Shown: piece by piece, positions 1 to 6,174 of the stretch
Layout: every line of letters begins with the position of its first letter
Position numbering within the stretch: position 1 is the first letter of the stretch
Source of the DNA: Pseudomonas izuensis
GTDB lineage: Bacteria > Pseudomonadota > Gammaproteobacteria > Pseudomonadales > Pseudomonadaceae
Reading direction: 5' to 3'
DNA: 64,000 nt
NCBI RefSeq assembly: GCF_009861505.1
Contig: NZ_WTFT01000011.1
Location: 289,653-353,652 of the forward strand
Position numbers and translations under genes: made by a program
Notes under the pieces: generated by a model
What the model was told of the DNA's origin: nothing
The model's database searches: none
What the model saw: only the letters and a program-made list of their open reading frames with translations

Positions 1-25
1 ATTTCAGGATTTGTCCGATAAACCA

Positions 26-101
26 AAAAGATCGCAGCCTTCGGCAGCCCTGCATTGATTGGCGGACATCTTGTAGGCGCTGTCGAAGGCTGCGATCTTT
101 T
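26..101. repeat. Inverted repeat, REP-like (GATCGCAGCCTTCGGCAG type)
   Basis: Two inverted arms (26-47 and 80-101) share the core GATCGCAGCCTTCGGCAG with one mismatch and enclose about 30 bases. The same core recurs as a longer pair at 1549-1625, so this is a dispersed intergenic palindrome. It lies just upstream of the isochorismatase-like gene and belongs to a different type from the GGAGC-type REPINs elsewhere in the window. Confidence 0.7.
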
Positions 102-135
102 CAGCTTTCAAACAAGGTGACGGAGAAACGCTGGC

Positions 136-687
136 ATGGAGCTCAAGACAAACGCAGCACTGATCATCATCGATCAACAGAAAGGCATCCTGCATCCCAG
201 GCTCGGTCGCAGGAATAATCCTCAGGCCGAGGAGCGCATGCTGGAACTGCTGGGTCATTGGCGCCGCAGCGGGCGGCCGATCGTTCACGTACAGCACTTG
301 TCCCGCTCGGAAGACTCGGTGTTCTGGCCACAGCAATCGGGGGTGGAGTTTCAGGAGCGGTTTCAACCATTGCCTGGCGAGCAACTGATTCAGAAGCAAG
401 TGCCGGATGCGTTTTGCTCGACAGCGTTGGAGACACGTTTGCGCGAGGCGGAAATCGAGCAGTTGATCATCGTCGGCGTGGCGACCCACAACTCGGTGGA
501 GTCCACCGCACGAACGGCGGGCAATCTGGGGTTCGATACGTGGGTGGTGGAGGATGCATGCTTTACCTTCGACAAGGCTGATTTCTTTGGAAATGCCCGT
601 TCAGCCGAGGAGGTGCATGGGATGTCGTTGGGGAATCTGCATGGGGAGTATGCGACGGTGGTCAGCACTGCGCAGATTCTGAATTGA
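136..687 (+). CDS. Isochorismatase-like (cysteine hydrolase superfamily) protein
   Basis: This 183-residue protein has the isochorismatase-like fold pattern: an early strand with Asp13 in IIDQQKG, Lys87 in QKQVPDAF, and the VGVATHNSVEST segment at 113-124. In cysteine hydrolases the position of Ser120 is the nucleophilic Cys, so the Asp-Lys-Cys triad is here Asp-Lys-Ser. Isochorismatases proper also lack the Cys, which makes a hydrolase of the PhzD type or of an unknown amide or ester possible. The ATG at 136 has GGAG about 10 bases upstream. No pathway partner lies beside it, so the substrate cannot be told. Confidence 0.85.
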   Translation: MELKTNAALIIIDQQKGILHPRLGRRNNPQAEERMLELLGHWRRSGRPIVHVQHLSRSEDSVFWPQQSGVEFQERFQPLPGEQLIQKQVPDAFCSTALETRLREAEIEQLIIVGVATHNSVESTARTAGNLGFDTWVVEDACFTFDKADFFGNARSAEEVHGMSLGNLHGEYATVVSTAQILN

Positions 688-702
688 TAGTGACTGTAAG
701 GG

Positions 703-785
703 CCTCTTCGCGAGCAGGCTCGCTCCCACATTGGTTTTGTGTACGACACAAGGTCAAATGTGGGAGCGAGCCTGCTCGCGAAGGC
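703..785. repeat. REPIN (inverted REP pair)
   Basis: Inverted arms at 703-731 and 758-785 carry the core GGAGCGAGCCTGCTCGCGAA and its complement around a short spacer. It separates the isochorismatase-like gene from the convergent SEC-C gene. Such pairs are typical nonautonomous repeats of fluorescent pseudomonads; a role as mRNA 3'-end hairpin is possible. Confidence 0.85.
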
Positions 786-820
786 GATTCAACAGGCGAA
801 GCAGATCTTCACCCGAAGCA

Positions 821-1021
821 TCAAGCGCCGTGGCACTTCTTGAATTTCTTGCCGTTGCCGCATGGGCAAGGGTCGTTGCGGCCGACGTCTTTCAAGGCGT
901 TGCGCACCGGTTCCTGGTGGGCGTGGCCGCAGTTCGGGCCGTGGACATGGCCATGGTCGTGATCATGGTGGTCATGATCGTGGTTGCAGTCTGGGCCATG
1001 GACATGGGGTTGCTGGGTCAT
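821..1021 (-). CDS. Small histidine-rich SEC-C motif protein
   Basis: A 66-residue protein in two parts. Residues about 6-37 are packed with His and Asp, including [20 protein letters not shown]. The C-terminal [21 protein letters not shown] is a SEC-C zinc-binding motif of the type found at the end of SecA (CxCxGxxxKxKxCH). It therefore probably binds zinc and perhaps other metals through the His-rich arm. It starts 5 bases after the stop of the LEA lipoprotein gene, so the two are likely co-transcribed with the YchJ-like and DUF6231-like genes. The function is unknown; a metal buffer or a small adaptor are both guesses. Confidence 0.85.
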   Translation of the reverse strand: MTQQPHVHGPDCNHDHDHHDHDHGHVHGPNCGHAHQEPVRNALKDVGRNDPCPCGNGKKFKKCHGA

Positions 1022-1026
1022 CGGGG

Positions 1027-1512
1027 TTACTCCGGAATTAGATCGGCGGGGATTATTACGCCATTACGCGCCAGGTGCACGTAGTGGGCGATGAATAAAC
1101 CGGTTTCCATCTCGCCTTCCAGTCGATAAGGAATGGACTGCCCAGGGTTTTTCAGTTGTTTGACCAGGTCTTTGACCTTTGGCCACAGGTTGGTGCGGAT
1201 CGGCACCTTATAGAAACGGCTGGTCTTGGGGCCGACGGTGATCCAGTGTTCATGCTCGCCTTCGGCCAGCAGGACATTGCCCAGGTGAATGCGGTATTCC
1301 AGGCCGCGCACGGTCAGATCGCTTTCCCTACGGTTGTCGATGCGAAAGTGCAGCATGAACCGCTGTTCCATCAGCTTGGCACGCACCACTTCCACCCTGA
1401 CCAGATGCACCTCGGGGTCCGGTTCATCTGTGTCGAACCAGGACGCGCAGCCGCCAAGCGCCAGAAACAGGAGTGGAGTGAGCAGGTAAAGTACGAATCG
1501 CTGGGTGATCAT
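1027..1512 (-). CDS. LEA type 2 (WHy-domain) family lipoprotein
   Basis: The 161-residue product begins with a lipoprotein signal ending in LFLALGGC, with the lipidated Cys near residue 22, followed by one compact beta domain. The pattern of the LEA_2/WHy family is visible: [21 protein letters not shown], then [22 protein letters not shown]. Pseudomonas genomes usually carry such a lipoprotein of about this size, presumed to be envelope-bound and linked by analogy to desiccation or stress. It is the third gene of a minus-strand run, separated from the YchJ-like gene by a palindromic repeat. Confidence 0.85.
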   Translation of the reverse strand: MITQRFVLYLLTPLLFLALGGCASWFDTDEPDPEVHLVRVEVVRAKLMEQRFMLHFRIDNRRESDLTVRGLEYRIHLGNVLLAEGEHEHWITVGPKTSRFYKVPIRTNLWPKVKDLVKQLKNPGQSIPYRLEGEMETGLFIAHYVHLARNGVIIPADLIPE

Positions 1513-1548
1513 CGTCGTGGTTCTCCCTTGAACCCCAGTCTAGCCGTT

Positions 1549-1625
1549 AAAAGATCGCAGCCTTCGGCAGCGCCTACGGGTGTGCGTCGAGCCCATGTAG
1601 GCGCTGCCGAAGGCTGCGATCCTTT
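1549..1625. repeat. Inverted repeat, REP-like (GATCGCAGCCTTCGGCAG type)
   Basis: Arms at 1549-1577 and 1597-1625 are almost perfect inverted copies (AAAGATCGCAGCCTTCGGCA core extended by GCGCCTAC) around 19 bases. It is the same family as the repeat at 26-101 and lies between two minus-strand genes, so it would form a long hairpin in their common transcript. Confidence 0.8.
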
Positions 1626-1634
1626 GACCCTGCT

Positions 1635-2111
1635 TCAACCGCCGAAATACCCGGAACAGCACTTCTTGAACTTCTGCCCGCTGGCGCAAGGGCAGGCGTC
1701 GTTGCGCCCGATATCGAGTGGCACGGTGGGGTCGATGAAGAACCAGCGGCCGGCGTTCTGCACAAACGACGAGCGTTCACGGTGACTGTGCTCACCACTG
1801 CCGTCGTGCCAGCGTGCGGTGAAGGTGACAAAGGCGTGCTCCGGCTGGCCGCCGAGCACCTCGGAGCTTTCCACCTCAAGGCCCAGCCAGGTGCTTTGAG
1901 CGCTCCAGTCACTGATCGACTGCCGATCGAGCCCGGCCTGCTGGGCGGGCAGGGTAGTGGCCACCAGGTAATCGATCAGGCCCAGCACGTAGGCGCTGTA
2001 GCGCGAACGCATCAGGGCTTCGGCGCAAGGGGCCGGGTGGCCGGCATGGTAATGACCGCAGCAGGCGTCCAGCAGGGTGCCGCTGCCGCAAGGGCAAATG
2101 GATGTACTCAT
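1635..2111 (-). CDS. YchJ-family protein with two SEC-C motifs
   Basis: From the ATG at 2111 the product is 158 residues. It starts with [18 protein letters not shown], an N-terminal SEC-C-like cysteine motif, has a central NTF2-like YchJ domain ([19 protein letters not shown] at about 31-49) and ends in [20 protein letters not shown], a second SEC-C motif. That is the standard YchJ/UPF0225 architecture; the family's role is not established. An upstream in-frame ATG at 2204 would overlap the previous gene, and the chosen start fits the N-terminal cysteine motif and leaves a 4-base gap. The final SEC-C closely resembles that of the small protein at 821-1021. Confidence 0.9.
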   Translation of the reverse strand: MSTSICPCGSGTLLDACCGHYHAGHPAPCAEALMRSRYSAYVLGLIDYLVATTLPAQQAGLDRQSISDWSAQSTWLGLEVESSEVLGGQPEHAFVTFTARWHDGSGEHSHRERSSFVQNAGRWFFIDPTVPLDIGRNDACPCASGQKFKKCCSGYFGG

Positions 2112-2115
2112 TGCG

Positions 2116-2613
2116 TTACCACCAGTATTTCCCGAAGTTTTCCGGATTGGCCCAGAACCGCGAGTTGAGCCAGTCGGGCACCTGTTTGTAGTCAAGCAGA
2201 TCATAGGTGAACAGGGTCAGTACCTGATCGTCGCGCTGGAAGCGTTCACTGGCTTGCAGGGCCAGGGAGAAAAAATCCGTCTCCTGCCAGCCGCTGGCCG
2301 GCAAGTCGGCCAGTACCGCGATACGGCTGGCGTTGAGATTGCGGATGCCACCCAGCAAATTCAGGCCATCGCGCTTGGGCAGGTGTTCGAGACAATCGAC
2401 CACCAGCGCCAGGTCAAACCGGCGCGCCGCCAATTCGGTAGGCAACGCGCCGGGGGCCGCATGCGCCACGTCGCTGTCCGGGTGCGCGAGCTTGAACGCT
2501 TCAAGCGCGGGGAATTCGCTGGCGCCAATCAGCAACAGGCGCGAAGGGGCGTAACGATCCAGCAAAGCGGCCAGCGCCTGTTGCGGCGTACGCGAAGAAA
2601 TACCTGCAATCAT
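2116..2613 (-). CDS. Conserved protein, DUF6231-like
   Basis: The 165-residue product has a methyltransferase-like Rossmann look. [20 protein letters not shown] is followed by an acidic segment, and [18 protein letters not shown] resembles the D-x-x-E-H region of class I methyltransferases. However, no clear GxGxG SAM-binding motif is visible. I recognise it only as a conserved Pseudomonas protein. It is the first gene of the minus-strand run with the YchJ-like, LEA and SEC-C genes. Confidence 0.8.
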   Translation of the reverse strand: MIAGISSRTPQQALAALLDRYAPSRLLLIGASEFPALEAFKLAHPDSDVAHAAPGALPTELAARRFDLALVVDCLEHLPKRDGLNLLGGIRNLNASRIAVLADLPASGWQETDFFSLALQASERFQRDDQVLTLFTYDLLDYKQVPDWLNSRFWANPENFGKYWW

Positions 2614-2696
2614 TGAAGATCCTCACTCAGATCTGCCAAGACTAGCCTGCCCGCAAGTTCGAGCCTAGAGCGGGTTTGCCGTAAAAGTGACGATCT

Positions 2697-2735
2697 CCCG
2701 TGAACACGGGATAAAACAGCAATGGCCTATTGCTG
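2697..2735 (+). promoter_or_regulatory. Two short hairpins upstream of the first OmpA-type gene
   Basis: CCCGTG/CACGGG (2697-2710) and CAGCAAT/ATTGCTG (2717-2735) are both perfect inverted repeats. They stand about 70-100 bases before the start codon at 2804 and just before the conserved leader element. They may be protein-binding sites or 5'-UTR stem-loops; the sequence alone does not decide. Confidence 0.4.
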
Positions 2736-2750
2736 GCGGAGATTAAAACT

Positions 2751-2803
2751 CGGGTCTTTACTCCCTGAATCGGTTCTAAGCCGATCCTTCAGGAGATAAC
2801 TAG
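2751..2803 (+). promoter_or_regulatory. Hairpin leader that occludes the ribosome-binding site (OmpA copy 1)
   Basis: CGGGTCTTTACTCC (2751-2764) leads into an imperfect stem. CTCCCTGAA (2761-2769) pairs with TTCAGGAG (2788-2795), and TCGG (2770-2773) with CCGA (2781-2784). AGGAG at 2791-2795 is the Shine-Dalgarno sequence for the ATG at 2804 and lies in the 3' arm. The second OmpA gene has the same arrangement with different stem bases, which suggests a conserved RNA structure. Confidence 0.6.
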
Positions 2804-3499
2804 ATGAGCATAGTTCGGACAGCATTACCCCTGGTACTGCTAACCAGTGTGTTGACTGGTTGCGCAGGCTTGCAGAAAACCGACTGGCCGACCTGTGCGG
2901 CGGTCGGTGGTGTCGTAGGTGCGGGTCTCGGTGCAACCGAGAGTTCGTCATGGGCAGGGTATGGTGCGCTACTGGTTGGCGGTACCGCGGCGGCCTATTG
3001 CTGGGTTCACGGTGATGGCGACGAAGACGGCGATGGCGTTCCGGATAGCCGCGACAAGTGCCCTGGCACGCCTAGAGGCGTGAGGGTCGATGCCGACGGT
3101 TGCCCACCACCGGCACCTGCTCCAGTGGTTGAAGAAGCCGTGGTGGTCAAGGAAGAAACCATCGTCATCCGCGATGTTCACTTCCAGTTCGACAAGGCGA
3201 CACTCACGGCGTCTGACAAACAGGTACTCGATAAGATCGCCACGCGTTTGAAAGCGGAAGCCCCTACTGCCCGGTTGAGCGTTACCGGTCATACCGACAG
3301 CGTGGGCAGCGATACCTACAACCAGAAACTGTCGGATAAACGCGCTCACTCGGTGGTTGAATATCTCATTCAACAGGGCGTCCCACGCAGCAGCTTCGTT
3401 TCGGTCGTCGGCGCGGGTGAAAGCCAGCCGGTTGCCGATAACAAAACCGCTGACGGCCGCGCGATGAACCGTCGCACGGAAATCAAAATCAACCGTTAG
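2804..3499 (+). CDS. OmpA-family lipoprotein with TSP3-like calcium-binding segment (copy 1)
   Basis: The 231-residue product has a lipoprotein signal with lipobox LTGC (Cys20). A short Gly-rich hydrophobic region (AAVGGVVGAGLGATES) may touch the membrane. A thrombospondin-type-3-like acidic motif follows (DGDEDGDGVPDSRDKCPGTP, about 70-89). The C-terminal OmpA-like peptidoglycan-binding domain runs from about 120 to 231, with VTGHTDSVGSDTYNQKLSDK and a final NRRTEIKINR. It probably anchors the outer membrane to peptidoglycan. It is a tandem paralogue of the next gene, with the same domain order. The start at 2804 is fixed by AGGAG 8 bases upstream, which is buried in a leader hairpin. Confidence 0.9.
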   Translation: MSIVRTALPLVLLTSVLTGCAGLQKTDWPTCAAVGGVVGAGLGATESSSWAGYGALLVGGTAAAYCWVHGDGDEDGDGVPDSRDKCPGTPRGVRVDADGCPPPAPAPVVEEAVVVKEETIVIRDVHFQFDKATLTASDKQVLDKIATRLKAEAPTARLSVTGHTDSVGSDTYNQKLSDKRAHSVVEYLIQQGVPRSSFVSVVGAGESQPVADNKTADGRAMNRRTEIKINR

Positions 3500-3540
3500 A
3501 TCCCTCGCATCCGCGGCTTGTGCAGTCGTGGATGCGGGTC

Positions 3541-3588
3541 TTTACTCCTGTGTAACCGGCATTGGCCGGTGACACAGGAGCTTTCAAA
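3541..3588 (+). promoter_or_regulatory. Near-perfect hairpin occluding the ribosome-binding site (OmpA copy 2)
   Basis: CTCCTGTGT (3545-3553) pairs perfectly with ACACAGGAG (3572-3580). Inside that, ACCGGC (3555-3560) pairs with GCCGGT (3565-3570) around an ATTG loop. The 3' arm contains the AGGAG Shine-Dalgarno for the ATG at 3589. The stem follows the same GGGTCTTTACTCC string (3536-3548) found before copy 1. No U-run follows, which argues against a terminator. A translational switch such as an RNA thermometer is an inference. Confidence 0.65.
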
Positions 3589-4302
3589 ATGAGCAATCTC
3601 ACACGGACCGTCTTGCCGGTTCTGCTGCTTGGCAGCCTGTTGACCGGTTGCGCTACTCACAGTGATGGCACTGCCCCCCTCAATCAACGTACCTGGCCGA
3701 TCTGCAGCGTCATTGGCGGACTGGTCGGCGGAGGCCTGGGCGCTATCGAAAGTGGTGGCTGGGCGGCCGGTGGAGCGGCGCTTGGTATCTTGACCGGTGG
3801 TTTGATCTGTTACGCCCAGGACGGTGACGAAGACGGCGATGGCGTTTTCGACCGTCGCGATCGTTGCCCCGACACCCCGGCCAATACCCCTGTGGAACAT
3901 CACGGTTGCCCGCTGCCGCAATACCCGGCCAGCGAGAAACCTGCGGAGCCCGCACAGCCTGAAGTCATCACGTTGAGCAATGACGTGTTTTTTGGCTTCA
4001 ATCAATCCGACCTGACCCCGGCCGCGCAGAGTCAGCTCGATTCCATCATGGGCAAACTGCTGGATGCCAGCGTGGTGAGCATCAAGGTGGTCGGACATAC
4101 CGACAGCGTCGGGGCGGATGCCTACAATCAGGCGCTGTCCGAGCGACGGGCCAGCAGCGTTGCGCAGTACCTGTTGAGCCAAGGCGTAGCACCCGGCAAG
4201 CTCACCAGCGAAGGTAGAGGTGAAAGTCAGCCGGTAGCCGATAACGAAACAGAAGAAGGTCGTGCGAAAAACCGTCGCGTGGAGCTGCACATCAATCGCT
4301 GA
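3589..4302 (+). CDS. OmpA-family lipoprotein with TSP3-like segment (copy 2)
   Basis: The 237-residue product begins MSNLTRTVLP with lipobox LLTGC (Cys21). It repeats the order of copy 1: a WPICSVIGGLVGGGLGAIES Gly-rich segment, an acidic DGDEDGDGVFDRRDRCPDTP motif like a calcium-binding TSP3 repeat, and an OmpA C-terminal domain (VVGHTDSVGADAYNQALSER, ending RVELHINR). An in-frame ATG 27 bases upstream lies inside the leader hairpin, so 3589 behind AGGAG is preferred. The pair looks like a local gene duplication that carried its leader along. Expected location is the outer membrane inner leaflet with the C-terminus on peptidoglycan. Confidence 0.9.
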   Translation: MSNLTRTVLPVLLLGSLLTGCATHSDGTAPLNQRTWPICSVIGGLVGGGLGAIESGGWAAGGAALGILTGGLICYAQDGDEDGDGVFDRRDRCPDTPANTPVEHHGCPLPQYPASEKPAEPAQPEVITLSNDVFFGFNQSDLTPAAQSQLDSIMGKLLDASVVSIKVVGHTDSVGADAYNQALSERRASSVAQYLLSQGVAPGKLTSEGRGESQPVADNETEEGRAKNRRVELHINR

Positions 4303-4449
4303 GCCGCGAAATAGAGCCGTCGGGTGAAAAAACGTAGCACTGCGACGGCCGTTCGGCGGCCTTCATGAAGAATTTTCGTTTGCCCTCTGGCTTATCCCGC
4401 GTGGAAGCCGTTACTGTGCGCGCAAACAATAATTCTCATCGGGGGGCGT

Positions 4450-4728
4450 ATGAAGGTGCTATGGGGGCTGGGCAAGCTGTTGACCCTGCTGTTCTGGTCG
4501 GTGGTGTTGGTCAATCTGCTCACGCCGTTCGTCTATCCGCTGTATCTGCTGGTCAACCTGGCCGGCGGCCTGTTGGTGGTTCTCCATCTTCTTGAAGCGC
4601 TGCTGAGTTTTCGCACCCTCCGGGGTCGCGCCCACCCTTGGCTCGATCGCCTGAAGATCGTGATTTTCGGCGTTTTCCACCTGCAAACCATTCCGGCTCC
4701 CACCGCACCGAAGGCTTCCCATGCGTAA
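4450..4728 (+). CDS. DUF1145-type small inner-membrane protein
   Basis: The 92-residue product has two or three hydrophobic helices (residues about 4-20, 23-47 and 65-78) with little soluble sequence; LGKLLTLLFWSVVLVNLLTPF is typical of the DUF1145 family. Its role is unknown. The last 8 bases overlap the start of the collagen-like gene, so the two are probably translated together. Upstream, AACAATAATTCTCATCG (about 4425-4441) loosely resembles half of a Fur site; this is weak and untested. Confidence 0.8.
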   Translation: MKVLWGLGKLLTLLFWSVVLVNLLTPFVYPLYLLVNLAGGLLVVLHLLEALLSFRTLRGRAHPWLDRLKIVIFGVFHLQTIPAPTAPKASHA

Positions 4729-5479
4729 ACTCTGTCTGCTCGCCGCACTCATCAGCCCATTGGCCTTCGCTCAAGTGGTGAGTGTTGAAACCAACTCGCT
4801 GATGCGTCTGCCAAACACTGCCAGCACATTGCAGCTGGACCGCCTGGAAGTGGCTGATTACGGCACATTGCTGATTCCCTCGAACGTGACCGAAGTCACC
4901 GTCGCCGAACTGCGCCTGGGACGTGATGCGCGGATCGCGATCGTACCCGGTGAACAGGCGCTGGAGCTGAAAATCAGCCGTGCCCAGTTGTCCGAGGGCA
5001 GCCAGATTACCGCTCGCGGTGCACCGGGCACTTATCAGAAGGCCGCCCGCTCCGGGCGCAATCTGAATCTTCAGATCAAGGCCCTGAACGCACCGCAATT
5101 GCTGGTGGACGCTCGCGGCGGTGCGGGGGCGCCGGGTTTTGTCGGCCTCGATGGGGCCAACGGCCAGGCACCGGGTTGCACCTGGGGTCAGGCGGGGCAC
5201 GGTGCCGATGGCAGCGATGGCAGTGACGGCCAGCCAGGGGCACCGGGGGCCTTGGTCAAAGTGGCAGTGCCGCGCGACTACCCGGCAGAACAGATCAAGG
5301 TCCAGGTGGCCGGCGGTGCCGGTGGCCTGGCCGGGCCTGGCGGCAAGCCGGGGGCGGGCGGTAAGGCCAAGGGCTGCATCATCTATAAGGCCGATGGCGG
5401 CAAGAGCGGTAAACCTGGCGCCGATGGGCAACCGGGGCCTGCTGGGGCGGCGGGTTCGGTGACGGTGCAGCGGTTGTAA
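4721..5479 (+). CDS. Exported collagen-like Gly-rich repeat protein
   Basis: The 252-residue product has a classical signal peptide (MRKLCLLAALISPLAFAQ). A beta-rich N-terminal part (about 20-130) resembles repeated strands without a family I can name. From about residue 133 to 247 it has irregular collagen-type Gly-X-Y runs such as GAPGFVGLDGANGQAPG, GQPGAPGA and GKPGADGQPGPAGAAG. Two Cys (in PGCTWG and KGCIIY) flank the middle and could form a disulfide. It probably folds as a trimeric or glycine-rich extracytoplasmic domain. It overlaps the DUF1145 gene by 8 bases. Whether it reaches the surface is unknown. Confidence 0.75.
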   Translation: MRKLCLLAALISPLAFAQVVSVETNSLMRLPNTASTLQLDRLEVADYGTLLIPSNVTEVTVAELRLGRDARIAIVPGEQALELKISRAQLSEGSQITARGAPGTYQKAARSGRNLNLQIKALNAPQLLVDARGGAGAPGFVGLDGANGQAPGCTWGQAGHGADGSDGSDGQPGAPGALVKVAVPRDYPAEQIKVQVAGGAGGLAGPGGKPGAGGKAKGCIIYKADGGKSGKPGADGQPGPAGAAGSVTVQRL

Positions 5480-5514
5480 GCATTATCTGAATTGTGGGGC
5501 GCCTGATCGAATGT

Positions 5515-5607
5515 CTTCGCGGGCAAGCCACGCTCCCACAGGTATTGTGTGGTTCGCAAATGCCGTGAACGACACAAAACCTGTGGGAGCGTGGCTTGCC
5601 CGCGAAG
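5515..5607. repeat. REPIN with a rare core
   Basis: Arms 5515-5543 and 5579-5607 are exact inverted copies with the core GGAGCGTGGCTTGCCCGCGA, a variant seen nowhere else in this window. It fills the gap between the convergent collagen-like and CopD-like genes and begins 3 bases beyond the latter's stop. Confidence 0.85.
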
Positions 5608-5610
5608 CTT

Positions 5611-6075
5611 TTAAAGCATCGGCCGCGCCGAGGCGATTGCGACCACAACCAATCCCACAATCAGATTAATCCCCACCACCCTGCGAATCCTCCCCAGCAC
5701 CGCCGCTCCCACCGGCCAATCCTGCGCCTCCACGGCTGTGCGCAATTCCGGCAGCATCAATGCTTGAATCCGGATGAACAGCGCCGTCATCACCACATAC
5801 AACCCCATCATCACTTCCACATAACGCGGCGCGTTCTCAAAGCCGGTGAAGTGCAGATTCAGCATGCCCACACCGCTGACGGGCAACAGCACCACCGCCA
5901 CCCACACCCAGCGGAAAAAACCTTGAAACACTTCCAGCCACAGCTTCAATCGTGCGGGGCCCTCCAGTGCCTTCAAGGCCGCGGGGCGCAAGACCATCCA
6001 GGCGAAAAACATGCCGCCCACCCATACGAGCGCGGCGAGGACATGCAGGCTATAAACAAGACTGAAAGCGGTCAT
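5611..6075 (-). CDS. CopD-family membrane protein
   Basis: The 154-residue product is nearly all membrane. Four hydrophobic helices run at about 5-28, 50-72, 85-107 and 130-150, with HVLAALVWVGGMFFAWMVLRP as the first. This matches the CopD-like family, whose short members have four helices and conserved His residues that could hold haem or copper. The direct evidence for copper transport is weak in short members. It stands alone, divergent from dinG. Confidence 0.8.
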   Translation of the reverse strand: MTAFSLVYSLHVLAALVWVGGMFFAWMVLRPAALKALEGPARLKLWLEVFQGFFRWVWVAVVLLPVSGVGMLNLHFTGFENAPRYVEVMMGLYVVMTALFIRIQALMLPELRTAVEAQDWPVGAAVLGRIRRVVGINLIVGLVVVAIASARPML

Positions 6076-6136
6076 TGAGGTACTCCGTTCTGCGCGGGAT
6101 TCATTAGCGGGGTATGATAGCGACCCATCCGAACTA

Positions 6137-6152
6137 CTGAAAATTTATCCAG
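6137..6152. promoter_or_regulatory. LexA-like SOS box before dinG
   Basis: CTGAAAATTTATCCAG has the CTG-N10-CAG spacing and AT-rich centre of gamma-proteobacterial LexA boxes. It lies 22 bases before the dinG start and just downstream of TATGAT (6113-6118), a plausible -10. dinG is a LexA target in E. coli. The inner bases match the consensus only partly. Confidence 0.5.
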
Positions 6153-6174
6153 CGTTTTTTGCGCCCGACAATCC

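Noticed and set aside
3541..3588. Rho-independent terminator between the two OmpA genes
   Set aside because: The stem is not followed by a U-run and its 3' arm holds the ribosome-binding site of the next gene.
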